Shown here: piece after piece, positions 43,111 through 54,745 of the stretch | How positions within the stretch are numbered: position 1 is the first letter of the stretch | Layout of the letters: every line of letters starts with the position of its first letter | Source: Aphelenchoides besseyi | Lineage: Eukaryota > Nematoda > Chromadorea > Rhabditida > Aphelenchoididae | Direction: 5' to 3' | NCBI GenBank assembly: GCA_024699855.1 | Contig: JAMPIQ010000001.1 | Span: 14,508,001 to 14,572,000, forward strand | Length of the DNA stretch: 64,000 nt | Notes under the pieces: model-generated | The model's input: the letters and a program-made list of their open reading frames with translations, nothing else | Databases searched by the model: none | Told to the model about the DNA's origin: nothing | Made by a program: the position numbers and the translations under genes

Positions 43111-44006
43111 CTAGTGCTGAGTTGACTCGGTGGTTGGTGGAATCGGCAAATTCGGATGCATTCCCAACCACTCGGTTTTAAAGCGCCAATATGCTACAAC
43201 CATTCGATCCTGAAATTTGATTGGATTCATGCAGTTGACTTCGAGAAAACTTACCCAAATGTTCTGTGGGTGGTTGAGCGCGGGACGAACATCGAGAATG
43301 GTGAACAGTTTGGACTTCTGATCAACCTTTCCACCATCGTAGTAGTCAATTATATAGTGAACCTGAAGAGCGAAATTGTCGACAATCGTATCTTCGTGCT
43401 TACATCTCGTTGACCACAACGATCAACAATCCAATCGTGACGATCGAACGGCAAATCGTATCCCAGAACCCAGTGGCGAAAACGAGCTCGTGGTGTGAAT
43501 TTCGTGGCGTTGCCTTTGAAGCTACGCAGTCGAGGACAATCGCATTCTCTAAAATTTAAACTTCAGATCAAAAGTGTTGATGGAAACCAACGGATGAAGA
43601 AGATTTTCCCATTTCAGTACTTCGTGCCACGCCTGTTCGTTGTTCGAGTTGTGAATTCGAATGATGTTGTCCATGTCCTTTTGGGACAATTGATCTTCTT
43701 GCCATTGCCAACCCTTACGGCGCATGGCGTTCCAAAACATCTGAGCCGATGGATATTCCCAAGTTTTTCCCGGCTCATCAGCTTTCGGAATCGACGACGT
43801 TTCACGAGCAATTGAGAGCGGAAACGGCTGATCGGGTGCCGGCTAAACGTTTCATTACGATCGATTGATGGATTAAACAAACTTGTTGGTTCGGTGGTGG
43901 CATCTAGAATCACAGCAGATAGAAACAATAGCGTTATCTTAAACAACTTACAGCATTAAGCGGGTTGATTTCATCGTGGTTCATCGGACATCCTCCGCCA
44001 CTCATT
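43111..44006 (-). CDS. HCCS: holocytochrome c synthase (cytochrome c heme lyase)
   Basis: Attaches heme covalently to apocytochrome c in the mitochondrial intermembrane space. Start [16 protein letters not shown] carries a Cys-Pro heme-contact motif, then [106 protein letters not shown] and [17 protein letters not shown]. All are family signatures, including the conserved His in the PFDRHDW block. Five introns keep phase; one uses donor GTTGGT. Poly(A) signal TTTATT at 42971. Confidence 0.93.
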
Positions 44007-44440
44007 TTCGCTTCTGTTCGAGGGAATCAAGAAGTTTGATTGTCTGTAAAAATAAGAAACACCTTCCAAATTTGTTACTCACCTTGCTATTAGCTTTTAC
44101 CTGACCTACTAGTCCTTGGCCTCCCCAAGTCTGGACTTGAAATAAGATTCCCGGAGTGAATAACAAAAAACAAAAAACAGACCCAACTGTTCGTCCCTAT
44201 TCCACGAAGAAGAGATGACCCGTGAGACTGCGAAGTTTACGTTTTGCAATAAATTTTCGTTATTTCCACGTCTTTACAGTGCGATTTTACTCGGTCGATA
44301 TTTCAGTTAAGATTACTAGATTTCTTTTGTTTTCTTCAGAAGCGAGGCCTGAACATAAACGTTGACTTCTTGGCACGTGACTACGCGTAAATTCCGCGGA
44401 CTAATTCAACTCGTGATTAAGTTTCGATTAGTTTAGAATT
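44007..44440. other. divergent promoter region between HCCS and FAM114A
   Basis: The two genes are transcribed away from each other from this 434-bp stretch. No clear TATA box; A-rich run near 44167-44180. Confidence 0.5.
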
Positions 44441-46266
44441 ATGAGCGATTCGGATAGTGAGTCCTTTCACTCGTGCGACGATGGAGAGGCTTTGGAAGCG
44501 CGAACACTCCAACTGGAGATCGAACATCCGAAGAAAATGGAGAAATCAACGTCCATGAAAGTTCAAGAGAGATCGGAACCAACATCCGTGCAATCAACAG
44601 TTCAAAACGAGAAGAAAATTGATGCAAACGAGGAGAAGACTTCGGAAGAAGGTTGGGATAGATTTGGCGATGATGAACTTGAAGCCGACAGTTCGGGATC
44701 GGCATCCGATAATGAAGCCGAGGAGCCGGCCAACGGAGATTGGGATTCATGGGGCGATGAAGAACAAACGGATAAACGACCGAAAGTTCACCGTCTGAAA
44801 CATCATACAACAAAACGCGACGTTGGACCCGAAGACATTCCGTCGGATTCAACGGAAGCAGATGACAGAAATGAGCACAAAAATCGATCAAGAGTTAAAA
44901 GTCAGGTTAAGCACGAGCCTCAAAAAACCGATTCACAATCATTATGGGAGTGGACGGGACTTAACGAAGTAGTGAATGCAGTTGGTAAGTTTGGATTTTC
45001 ATTTTTCAACTCGTCGTGTTGTTTAGGCGGCACTCTTTCGAACGTTGTCGAATCGGGTTTGGGTCTACCGAATGCTGAGGAAATGGCAGCTATGAGTGTG
45101 GCTCAACGTCGAAAAATACTCGAAGAAGCTCAACACGTCAAGGAACCAGAGCCCTCGCTTTCATCTGATGAAGCAACCGAACCACAATCTCCGTCGCCTT
45201 CCGAACAAAAAATCGGCTCCGGATTTGGCGGCTTGTTTTCGGGTATTGTAACCGGCAGTTTGGATGTGTTGGAGACATTAGGAAAAAAAACATTTGAAAC
45301 GCTGACAGTTAAGGATGAAGTAAGTGGATTGATTGGTTCTTTTGTTATTTGTGCTTTTAGGCGGACAACGATCGTCGCCGCTTTCTGTTGACAGTTTCGG
45401 ATAATCGACAAAACTTGTCGGATGTTCTTCGCGAAGTGCGAACCAATCAACAACAACAAACCGGTGAATCGGTTGCTGATCGATCTTCCGGTGGAGCTAC
45501 AGCGATGCGAATGCGTTTGGGATACGGAAGTGCAAATATCGAGAAAATCAACACGAATTTCATTAACTTATTCGAACGGGCCGAAGGAATGGTCAATCTC
45601 GAGGGATTAGAGTTGTTGTCGACGGGTTGTAAAGAACGAAATTTATTAAAAAAGATTAACCCGTAAGTTACATTAAGTTTGTTTATGTGATAACTGAATC
45701 ATTTTAGCGCTTTCGATGATGAGTTGGCCGAATTTTGTGTTGAAGATGTGAGTGAGTGTACGACCGAGGACTTTGTCTATGAGCTCAAAAAGTGCATCAA
45801 TGGTGTTGGTTTGCCTTACAAAGCGGACAACGTTCTCAAAATGGATTTCGAGCTTTGCAATCAACTAAAACACAAACAACAACAAGTGGATAACGGAAAG
45901 GAAATTGTGGTTGAAGAAATGCACGAAGCAGCGATTGTTGCTTTAGCTCAACTGACTGCCCACTCGATTCAAGCTCTTCACAAGATTGCCCAACTGATCG
46001 TGATTGCAAATGATCAACCCGATTTGGAGTCTCTTTTCGCGTTTACTTTCGTTTTATGTCGACGACTTTCGTTCTATGCGTCTCAATACGCCAACCTGTT
46101 AAGTTTAGTTGAAGCATCAAAATTGGTAAGGAACTTGCGAGCAACCCACTTTCTAGTTTGTTATTTGCAGGATGACGTGGTTACAAACATTTTCTTTGAG
46201 TGTTCGAATGCGTGTCATTACATCAAAAAGGCTCTGACTCTTCTACGTCCCTTCTTTACCGTCTAA
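44441..46266 (+). CDS. FAM114A: FAM114A (NOXP20) family protein
   Basis: Start MSDSDSESFHSCDDGE. The acidic N-terminus holds two repeats of a Trp motif (EEGWDRFGDDE and NGDWDSWGDEE), as in FAM114A proteins. The conserved part begins SLWEWTGLNEVVNAV and continues TLSNVVESGLGLPNAEEM, FGGLFSGIVTGSLDVLETLG, KKTFETLTVKDE, LFERAEGMVNLEGLELLS and a helical C-terminus (LTAHSIQALHKIAQLIVIA, CHYIKKALTLLRPFF). About 540 residues in 5 exons. The mammalian relatives are linked to Golgi and Rab2; the function here is inferred from family only. Confidence 0.8.
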
Positions 46267-46696
46267 CTATTCCCTCTTTTTAACTACGTTATTTGTGCTC
46301 GTTCTAATTTTGTACATAAAACGGAGATCTACGTGGTCGTTCTTCCTACTAGCCCGTTTGAAATTGAACAAATGAAATAGTCAAATTGAGTTTTTTGCGT
46401 TCCAAACTTTTTGTCGGGTACCAGTGAGTTTTGTTCGTAGACCAAAAGTTTTATATCTTTGTAAGTAGTCAGTTGCAATAAATAGCCTTTTGTCATTTAA
46501 ATTAAACTGAGTCAGCAGTTTAATAGCTGCACAGTATTTGTTTGGCGTGTCGTGTGTTTCTTCGTCATCTTTGTATTAGAAGTTTATTGTCGAAATCTAA
46601 AAAAAGAAGACTAATGATCAAAACAATTAACGTGTAGTTTCAAAAAACCGAAAGAAGTGAAGACAAATTGGAGGTTTACAATCTAAAGGATCGTTT
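46267..46696. other. intergenic
   Basis: 3' flanks of converging genes; no feature recognised. Confidence 0.5.
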
Positions 46697-47461
46697 TCAA
46701 ACGTTTATTTTGTCTGTCCATTTGCGAGTCACAGGTGCAGAAGATCGTTTCTTTTGATAAGCCAAAGGTACCGGACTCGAAGTCATTCCATCGGACACAG
46801 ATGTTGGTACCCAAAGACACACTGGGATTTGTGATGATGGCAAATTGAGTTCCGGATAAGCAGACTGTGCACGAACGTAAGTCTTCCCATCATCTTCTTT
46901 CACGATCTAAACAATCCAACTGATCGACTACATCGACATAGGTATCTCACGGAAAAGAAGCGAGCCACAACAATGACGAACATGGTCCAACTTGTGAGCG
47001 AAAAAATCAAATGGTGGCCATCAAATTTGATGCACTTGAACTCACACGGAATGCCGATTGTCAATCCGTAAATTGTGGACGAAACGGAGAAGAAGAAATC
47101 TAAAACAAACAAATGACTGATTAATCGTTTCGATTTACACAGCAGTATCACGCATCGATTGGCGGGATCCGAGTCGTTGTACTTCATGTCCCGAATGAAA
47201 TAGTACATCAAGTAAGCGATCACATGAATAACGAAGATCAAAAGCAGAAGCGAAATCGCCAAATTCCACGAGAATTCATCATTGAATCTGTGCGTTCTCT
47301 GAAGTGCATATCATAGAAGTTTTCGCAACGCAACTCACCGATTCCAGTGCAGAAATCAACATGTATTCAAGACGGCAAGTAGCAAGGAAAAGCACGCTTG
47401 TGAGGATCAAAGCAGTAATCGCGTAGACGCCGAACAACAATCGAGGACGCACGGTAACCAT
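46697..47461 (-). CDS. four-transmembrane protein of unknown family (MARVEL-like layout)
   Basis: Start MVTVRPRLLFGVYAITALI. Exons join in phase at ALES|RTHRFND, LLCK|DFFFSV and RFFS|IVKEDD. Four membrane helices: LLFGVYAITALILTSVLFL, LAISLLLLIFVIHVIAYLM, FFFSVSSTIYGLTIGI and LIFSLTSWTMFVIVVARFF. Both ends face the same side, with a 65-residue tail ending KWTDKINV. The stop overlaps an AATAAA. The layout fits MARVEL or related vesicle proteins, but no signature settles it. Confidence 0.6.
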
Positions 47462-47758
47462 AATGAAAAACTAAAAGCAATTGAAGCACAATTAGCAATA
47501 AGCGGCTTGTATACGATCATCACGATTTATCTCTTCGATCTGTCGACGCTACAAAGAACACGCAAAACGTTCGCGCTAACTAATGGGAATAACGAACGAG
47601 AAAACGCAATTTTCAAATCAATCAAAGAAAACACTTCGACGGTTCTTTGTTGAACTCGCAAAACTCAACGATCGTTGTCTTATTTCTCAGCATTCTCTTT
47701 GGCCTCCCAGTTTCTGCCGCCAATTCGAACTTGTTTTTCTGAACGTTTAAGATTTCAG

Positions 47759-49579
47759 ATGTCAACCGAAGTTTCCAACGACATGTGTCGAAGTGCGCAC
47801 ACGGTGACAGCCATTGCGGTAAACTCATGAATCGTTTGGCTTCATATGTGCTTTTGATTTCAGTGGATTGGTCGCGGAATTGCGAGTTCCGAACCACAAA
47901 CGATCGCCATCGACCCGTCGACGCTCAAACAATTGATCGATTCGGGTGGTGGAGTTGATGAAACAACCGACTCCGATGTTCCTGAAGAAAATGAGGGACG
48001 TGCGCGTGGATCAGCTCCAAAAAAAGAATCAACACCAACCGATCCATCAAATCCGGATGACAAATACAATATGGAAGACTATGACAAAGAAGTTATGAGG
48101 TTTGTTGGGCATTTTACTGTTTGTTTGAAAGTCTTTTGCAGTGGGCCGTCGATGAAAGGATTGGCTGTGTTTGCTTCTCAACAGGATGATCCATATATTA
48201 CCAGTCACAAGGACGATAGTGAGGACGAGCGAGAAACCGAAGCGATGAAAATTCAATCAAACGACAATCTTGCGGTGGTTGGAAAGTTCGATGGGGTTTG
48301 TTCTTTACGTTTTGAGTTAATTGGTTTGCGTTTTATAGGACGATGCCACGATGTTGGTTTATTTGTACAATGCGGAAAGTGGAGACTTCTACGTCCATCA
48401 CGACTATCCGATTTGTGCTCCAATTTTATGCCTCGAACCCATCGGTTATGATCCGGGAGTTGATTCGAAGAAAGGAAATCTGATTGGAGTTGGAACCATG
48501 GAACCGGTAATCGAAATTTGGGATCTCGACATTGTGAACGCCGTTAAACCGGTTGTAAAATTAGGTTGTGTTTTTGAGCATTCAAACTTATTTGGCTAAT
48601 AACTTCAGGTTCTCAAAATTCAAATCAGAAGCGTAAGAAACGCGACGGTTCTGCTCAATGTCACACTGACGCGGTTTTAAGTTTATCGTGGAATCGAGAA
48701 GCTGATCACCTGCTCGCATCAGGAGGTGCCGACGAGATGGTTGTTCTGTGGGATTTGGATGCGGCAAAAGTCGCTCAAAATCTACCGCGTTATAACGGAA
48801 TGGTAACTCTTTTGAGTGTTCAATGTTTAATTTTGAGCTTCAGGTCCAATCACTGGAATGGCAGCCGAATCAATCAAGTATGCTATTAGCCGGTATATTA
48901 ATATTCAATTCAACATTCGTGAACGTTTGTTGCAGGTACACGAACAGGAAAAGTGCGGTTAGACGACGGACGATTGGACTCACCGGTAGCCGAGTGGTCG
49001 TTTGATAGTAGCGATGAGTTGGAGGTGGAAATGTTACGTTGGGACAAACAAAACGAACACTATGCCTTTGTACTGACAAGTGATGGTAATCATTTTACTT
49101 TCTAGATGTCACATTACCACTTGGGTTTAGGAAAACTGCGTTATTTGGATACACGAAAACCAGGTGAAGTTGTTTTCGAAGTTCAATCACACGAATCGGA
49201 AGCAAGTTCGTTGGCGTTAAGCGCAACTGCGGGATTGGTTGTGACCACTGGCGGTGAAGTGAGAAATTCAACTTAAAGATTGTTTAATGATTCTGTGGTT
49301 TAGGAAGCTCGTTTCTGGCAATTGAACAAATCGAATGGTTCATTGAATTTGGTTGGCAGTAGACAGTTTCATTTGAGTAAGATTCGTGCTGCGGCATTTT
49401 GTCCCGACGTTCCATCAATGTTGCTGCTTGGTGGAGAGAAAGAAAGTTTGGTTCATTTGTATGATGTTGCTCGTCATCCGGCTTGTGCTCAAACCTTCCC
49501 GGATCTCAAACCTGCTACTGAACTCCAAACCGAAGAAACGGTAGATATCAAAGTTGAGGACGTTGAAATGGAGGAGTGA
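47759..49579 (+). CDS. pwp1: PWP1 homologue, WD-repeat ribosome/chromatin factor
   Basis: Start MSTEVSNDMCRSAHTVT at 47759, right after TTTCAG. The N-terminus TAIAWIGRGIAS matches the start of PWP1 proteins, followed by an acidic region and KYNMEDYDKEVM. WD-type blades follow: GVGTMEPVIEIWDLDIVN, HTDAVLSLSWNREADHLLA, SGGADEMVVLWDLDAAKV, VQSLEWQPNQSSMLLAG, LRYLDTRKPGEVVFEVQSH and EARFWQLNKSNGSLNLV. PWP1 helps rRNA transcription and processing in the nucleolus. Eight short introns keep phase. The acidic tail ends VEDVEMEE. Length about 500 residues, usual for the family. Confidence 0.88.
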
Positions 49580-49742
49580 AGTTCCTCGATCGTTAGAATT
49601 CGTGAACGATCTTTCTTTCAACGGCCTTATTTTGAAAGTGACTCAGCGGACATTTACCTTTTGTTTATTGTTGCTTCATAGATTCATAAATTAATTGTCG
49701 TTATTTGTTTATTGAACCAAACTCGATGATCACGTATGAACA

Positions 49743-52604
49743 CTAATTTAACTCGCCACTTGACGGTGAAACATTTAACTCGTCGAGTTGCGAGGGATGA
49801 TAAGCGTAATTGGGCACATGAAGTCCATATTTACAATCGAATTTCCATTTGTCAGTTTTCGAGAAATCAAAATCCACAGTAGTCGAGAGACCGGGAATAA
49901 CTTTCTGAGGTACACGCACACGACTCAAATCGATGTTAACTGACGGAAGACAAAGTTCGTAAATTTGACGCCATTGATGACGACTGTAAGATTCGGGACA
50001 ACAAGGATCCTACAAATGAGCTTTATTAGTGTCAAATGATTCGATCTTACGTCTTCAACAACAAATCCATCGTAACAACATCGACTAAAAGAATCGCTAG
50101 CAAAGAGTACTTCGCCTTGTTTTTTATCGTTACAACATTTGAATTTCGATTGCAACAGTTTTTGAATGCAGCACAACTGATGTGTGACGTTGGAACATCG
50201 TCCCGGTACACATTGATCGGTGAGAACGATTCTCGTTTGACAACACTTGTGAACTTCTTCGGGCTTTAATTGTGATTGCTAAACAAGGGAATGAGAATTG
50301 AAGAACAGAGCTCACTTGTTGATAGCAAATTTCGTCCGTAAAACCATTGCAAGGCAAATCGAAAAGAAACTCCGGATGTTCTGCTGGATTTTCCGGTAAT
50401 GGATCGGGTGTAATGGGACTTTCCAAACGCACCTAATGTTGAACGATTACTTTTAGTTCTACGTAAGTTTATTAGCAAAAACGAATACAAAATGTAAGCT
50501 TGTTGATTGTAAGGTTATTTCAAAGCTTGTTAAACGTCAACGCCAAATTCCGAATTTAGAACGAAGATGCTGGAGGAAAACAAAATGTTTTGAGAATTGG
50601 ATTACAAGTCAAAAACTCACTTGTGGTATTGCAGTCGTCCATTCTTCGATATCTTGATAGTAATCAGTTGTATCCAATGAGTCTTCTTCCTCGTCGTGAT
50701 ATAAGGGAGCCGCTTCAACTTTAGTTTCAGTCTCCTTTTGTAGCGCCATGGTGGCTTGTCGAGCAGCTTGTTCGGCAATTTGACGTTGAAGTTCCTGTCG
50801 TTGCAACTGTTCGAGTTCCATTTTCTGTTTCTCTTGAATTGCACGATGTCGTTGAGCAGCCAATTCGTTTCGACGTCTCTGTTGCATTTGGTAGTTCGAT
50901 TCGTACGGTTGATTACCGTAGGTTCTGAATTCAACGGAATCAATCTTATTGTGTTCAATTTACCTTCTTCCATATTGCGAACCACCATGTCGATTTAAGT
51001 TTGAATAACTCAACGGTTGTTTTGTAGTTTTGGGTGGACGTCGAGTTGTCGACGGTCGAGTTGGAATCGGTTGAGATGGTTGTTGAAATGGAAGCGAATC
51101 TGAACGTGAACGATGAGATTGGAAGCTTTGAGTGAACGGAATCGCTGCTTGTTCGGCTGCTGGCGGTGATTCAATTTGGGTGTTTGGCATGATGGGAACT
51201 TCTGATTGACTGTTTTGAGACTAAAATCGGCGTCTTGTTTGAGCATACACTTCTCAACTTACTCTCATTCTTTTTTCGTATTCTTCTCGTTGTCTTGCTA
51301 ACTGTCGACGTTGTTCAGCTAAACGATCATTGTAGAGACGAGTTGGAGGTACAAAAGTTGGAGGTGACTGTGTGGTTGTTATAGGCCCGTATTGATTAGT
51401 GTTTTGCCAAGCATAAGCTTCGGGTTCATATTTTTGATAGCGACCTTGAACTTTGGTGCCTTGTCGATTGTAGGATCGAGATTGTTGTTGATAAGTGGAT
51501 TCCACTTGTTGGGCTTGTTGTTGAGTTCTTTGTTGAAACGCCGGCTGTTGACCGGAATAAGAGACCGAAACAACGGGTTGTGGAGTTACGGGAGATTGTC
51601 TCGATGGTTGTTGGAAAATTTGTTTGTATTGGCGATTTTTCGTGGACGGTTGATGTTGAACGGTGTAGACGGGCGTTTGGTCAGCTTCATTTGCCGTCGG
51701 TAGCATCTGAAGTCTTGCATCGTAGGGTGTTTCTCGAATTACAATTGCCGTGATTTGCTGGAATTTCACCACTTTTCTACTATTATTAAAAACAACTAAA
51801 CGTTAACGACCACTGGGTTTACTCTAAAGTTAATCAAAAGCAGCGGTTTCTAGCGACTAAGTACGTAGTTAAAACTATACAAATTGCAAGCCGCCAAGTC
51901 AAAGGCTAAATTTTTGGAGAAATGACTTCCAGCAAATTCGGTTGTTGTGCCAAAAATTCAACCTTTCTTGGACCACAACCCACTGGTGGAAGAGTCGAGT
52001 CGGGATCACGTTTTCGACGTTCAAACGCACTGCATGGTTGGCCGCACGAATGAGATGGAAATGAGGATTTTAGTTGAGAGAACTGAGTCACCGATTCATG
52101 ATATCGATGCAACAGACGACCACAACTAACAAGAAATATTGTTCTTTAGCGAAGGCTAAAAACTCACGTGTCTAGCACAAAGATTCTGCTAGTATTCGTG
52201 TCAAGAACTTCGTCAAATTCACAAGGACTACACGGAGCAGCCTCAAAACGAAGGACTGGATATCTTCGAGCTGCTCGTTTAACATCGACTGCTGATTCAT
52301 TTGGTGGTGTGATTATCACAACTTCGATTGAAAAGTGTCGAGCGATTTCCGATAATCTGAATAGTCAGAATATCGACGTTCTCTTGTAGACGAACACAAA
52401 CCTTAGAAGACGCGATGAACAACCAATGCAATGAAGACCACTGAATGCCAAGATCACACGTTTTCCTTGATACTCTTCAAGTAGCCCGGAAGCACGAACT
52501 CGTTCGCTCAGGTCCTCACAGATTTCAACTCGTTGCGTAGCGTCAACGGTCGTCAATGTCCATGAGATCAAAAAGAAAAAAGAGAATTGAAGTTTGCGGT
52601 TCAT
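49743..52604 (-). CDS. secreted SelP-N-like / Gln-rich / DB-like cysteine-module protein
   Basis: Start MNRKLQFSFFFLISWTL is a signal peptide. Residues about 45-190 match the thioredoxin-like N-domain of selenoprotein P: VILAFSGLHCIGCSSRLLR with a CxxC where SelP has UxxC, VVIITPPNESAV, and SRIFVLDTCGRLLHRYHES. A stop follows at 51906 (EVISPKI), but the GT at LLE|GTCATT can splice in phase to QITAIVIRETPYDARLQ at about 51757. That leads into a long Gln/Arg/Pro-rich region (YSGQQPAFQQRTQQQAQQ, MQQRRRNELAAQRHR) and a C-terminal cysteine module (ICYQQ ... KCCQ ... QCVPGRC ... LCC ... KCC ... RCC ... PCC ... LC) like the nematode DB domain. One gene or two neighbours is not certain. Probably extracellular, redox or matrix related. 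Confidence 0.6.
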
Positions 52605-53441
52605 AATCGTTCTTATTCAATGCTCCTAATAGTCATAGTTGAGATCTTAACACTCCAATGTAGACGACAAACACGAATTTGTCGTTATATTCGTTCTCTC
52701 TAAATAACAATTGTACCTTCAGCCAGTTCGTATGATCACGTGCTTAAGGAAAGGACAATTCGAAGGCAAAAGTAAACATAAACTGCGGTTAAACTCAGTG
52801 GCTAGCAATCAAAAGGCAAAAAACGTCAAGTCACAATTTGCGAGATCGATTGACAAGCTGATCACACAACCTTCCTAATCGATCGACCAAAAAGCAGTTT
52901 ACAAAAGATACTCGTTTCCACAACAATACTGCAATTGAGCGACGACCAGAAACCGCAATTAGATCGACGGATCTCAGAGATTCGTGTGAAATTCGTAAAA
53001 GATAACAACAAGTGTGTTTAATCACCGCCATTTGGCTTGTTACGACAATGGAGAGCAACTGTCGTTTTGGCACAAAGAAAAATTTTCGGAGAAATCAGCG
53101 AGAGGAATCGCGGAAGAACAAAAAAACGTGCAAATTCGCGGCTTCTCCAATCAAACTTGTTGGACAATCCGCTCGAAGATGCCAATTGTCTGAGGAGGAC
53201 ATTCCACATTCTCATTAGTCAATTTCGTCGCCGCAACTCGAACGAAGTGGTTTGCAGAGTTCAGCATTGGAACTCGAACATTTTGACTGATACTTTGGTT
53301 GCTCCTTAATTATAATCTCAATTTCGACACAAACACGTTTAAATAGATATAAGTTTATTGTAGGAAGATAGTGAAAAACAAGAGAGTTGACAAAAAGTTA
53401 CACAAAAAAAAGAGTCGTAGGATTACACCGAGTTCAGAAAG
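52605..53441. other. intergenic, with unproven frames
   Basis: Frames at 53012-53218, 53018-53215 and 53037-53309 overlap on both strands without splice support. TTTATT near 53356 is the elongin C poly(A) signal. Confidence 0.4.
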
Positions 53442-53887
53442 TTAACAGTCCATGAAGATTGCTGCGTACAAAAGATCAGCCGACATTTCTGGTTCGATCA
53501 GAAACTCCGGAATGTCACCAATGTAATTTTGGTATTTGTCACGATAAGCGAGATAGTGACAAACACGTTTAAGTGTTTCCGCACTGAAAGCACAGTCAAT
53601 GGACGTACAAATTCGAAAACTTACGTCATTTCCGGAAATCGAATCTCGTTTTTCTCGTCCTCTTCAATTGGCATCACACCGTTGATCATGTTGGTGAGTG
53701 TCGACGATGCAGCAGTGAATTGGCGTCGAATGTAGAAAACATGTCCATTCATGGAGACCAACTTGACGTGACTCGAATTCGGACCGATGAACGAGTATCT
53801 TTCCTCACTAGTGCCCACGATCGCGGAATCATCACGAACACCAATTTGTTGAAAGTTCGCAGTTAAGTTCGAAGATTTTGGTTTCAT
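53442..53887 (-). CDS. elc: elongin C
   Basis: Skp1-like adaptor linking elongin B and BC-box receptors to cullin-2 ubiquitin ligases. One intron of about 38 nt. Recognisable line: SSHVKLVSMNGHVFYIRRQ (family YVKLISSDGHEFIVKR), ASSTLTNMINGV, KNEIRFPEMT, ETLKRVCHYLAYRDKY, IPEFLIEPEMSADLLYAAI and the family's usual end FMDC. It has an N-terminal extension of about 38 residues (MKPKSSNLTANFQQIG) beyond the usual 112, so an internal start is possible. Sequence is more divergent than in most animals. Confidence 0.88.
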
Positions 53888-53936
53888 CGCTTTTCGGTCC
53901 GAGTTGTTGTGGATGGCGACTGAAAGATCATTATCA

Positions 53937-54334
53937 TTAGATGTCGAGGTTTGGTCGATTTCTTTCTACAAAAACGCGCACAAAACGTTTCGTAAGTCGA
54001 AAATCCTTTCCAACAAAAACCATCGAATAGAAAGCCAAAAAGATCTCCACCAGTTTGACTGGTTCTTCTTCATTGCTTTCGATGCGAACAACAATACGGT
54101 TTGTTATGACTTGGAATGGCTTTTGAGATGTGATCTCCGATGGATCTTCCGCTTCTTCGAGACTGTGGCTTTCCGACCCAAATCGACGAGCTGATTTCTC
54201 TCGTGATCACGAAAACTGTTGATTCGATTGTTTTTGACGTCAAATTTGTGTTTACAAACACTTCCGCCGTTTCGTGAATCATTTCGATGGTCGTGACCGC
54301 TCCGGAGCAAACAGTTGCGTCTTTTTATGTTCAA
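53937..54334 (-). CDS. unidentified protein, 5' end uncertain
   Basis: The last exon is convincing: DPSEITSQKPFQVITNRIV, VRIESNEEEPVKLVEIFLA, FYSMVFVGKDFRLTKRFVR, VFVERNRPNLDI-stop (TAA at 53937). Two upstream solutions exist. A 32-nt intron joins it in phase to a frame starting MNIKRRNCLLRSGHD at 54334; or the exon extends to SARRFGSESHSLEEAED with a missing upstream exon. No family is recognised. Confidence 0.45.
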
Positions 54335-54745
54335 TCAACGGTCGTTCTTAGTCGTCGAGAGCTGGGTTGATTCATTTGAACTCAAAAAAGTTTTTCCCAC
54401 TCCATTTTTCGACGAACAGTTGAGCAAACTAACCATGTGGTGCGTTTAAAATGGACATCAGAGTTCCTCGCTATCACATGCTCATGCGATTTGATTTCTG
54501 AGGGCGATCGATTTCATTTTTGCGATTGAAAATCCGATAAGACAATCGGAATTGTAATTCGAAGGTTGTTGTTTAGCGTTTTGAACGACCAAAAAATGTT
54601 GTTTTTGTTCTCATCGATTCCTCTTTTGGCTTTTAATCGTTGGTCTTGATTATCTGGAAGTGATTGTTGTTTTCAGTTTGCCACGAATGACCAGAAAGAA
54701 AAGTTAGGTTCCTGTGTTTGATTTCATTCCAGCGGGTATCTCGGA
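54335..54745. other. intergenic, divergent promoters
   Basis: No coding frame. TTCCAG at 54728-54733, just before the next gene's first exon, may be a trans-splice acceptor. Confidence 0.4.

Noticed and set aside
53904..54194. Plus-strand frame of 96 codons
   Set aside because: Mirror of the better-supported minus-strand exon 53937-54230.
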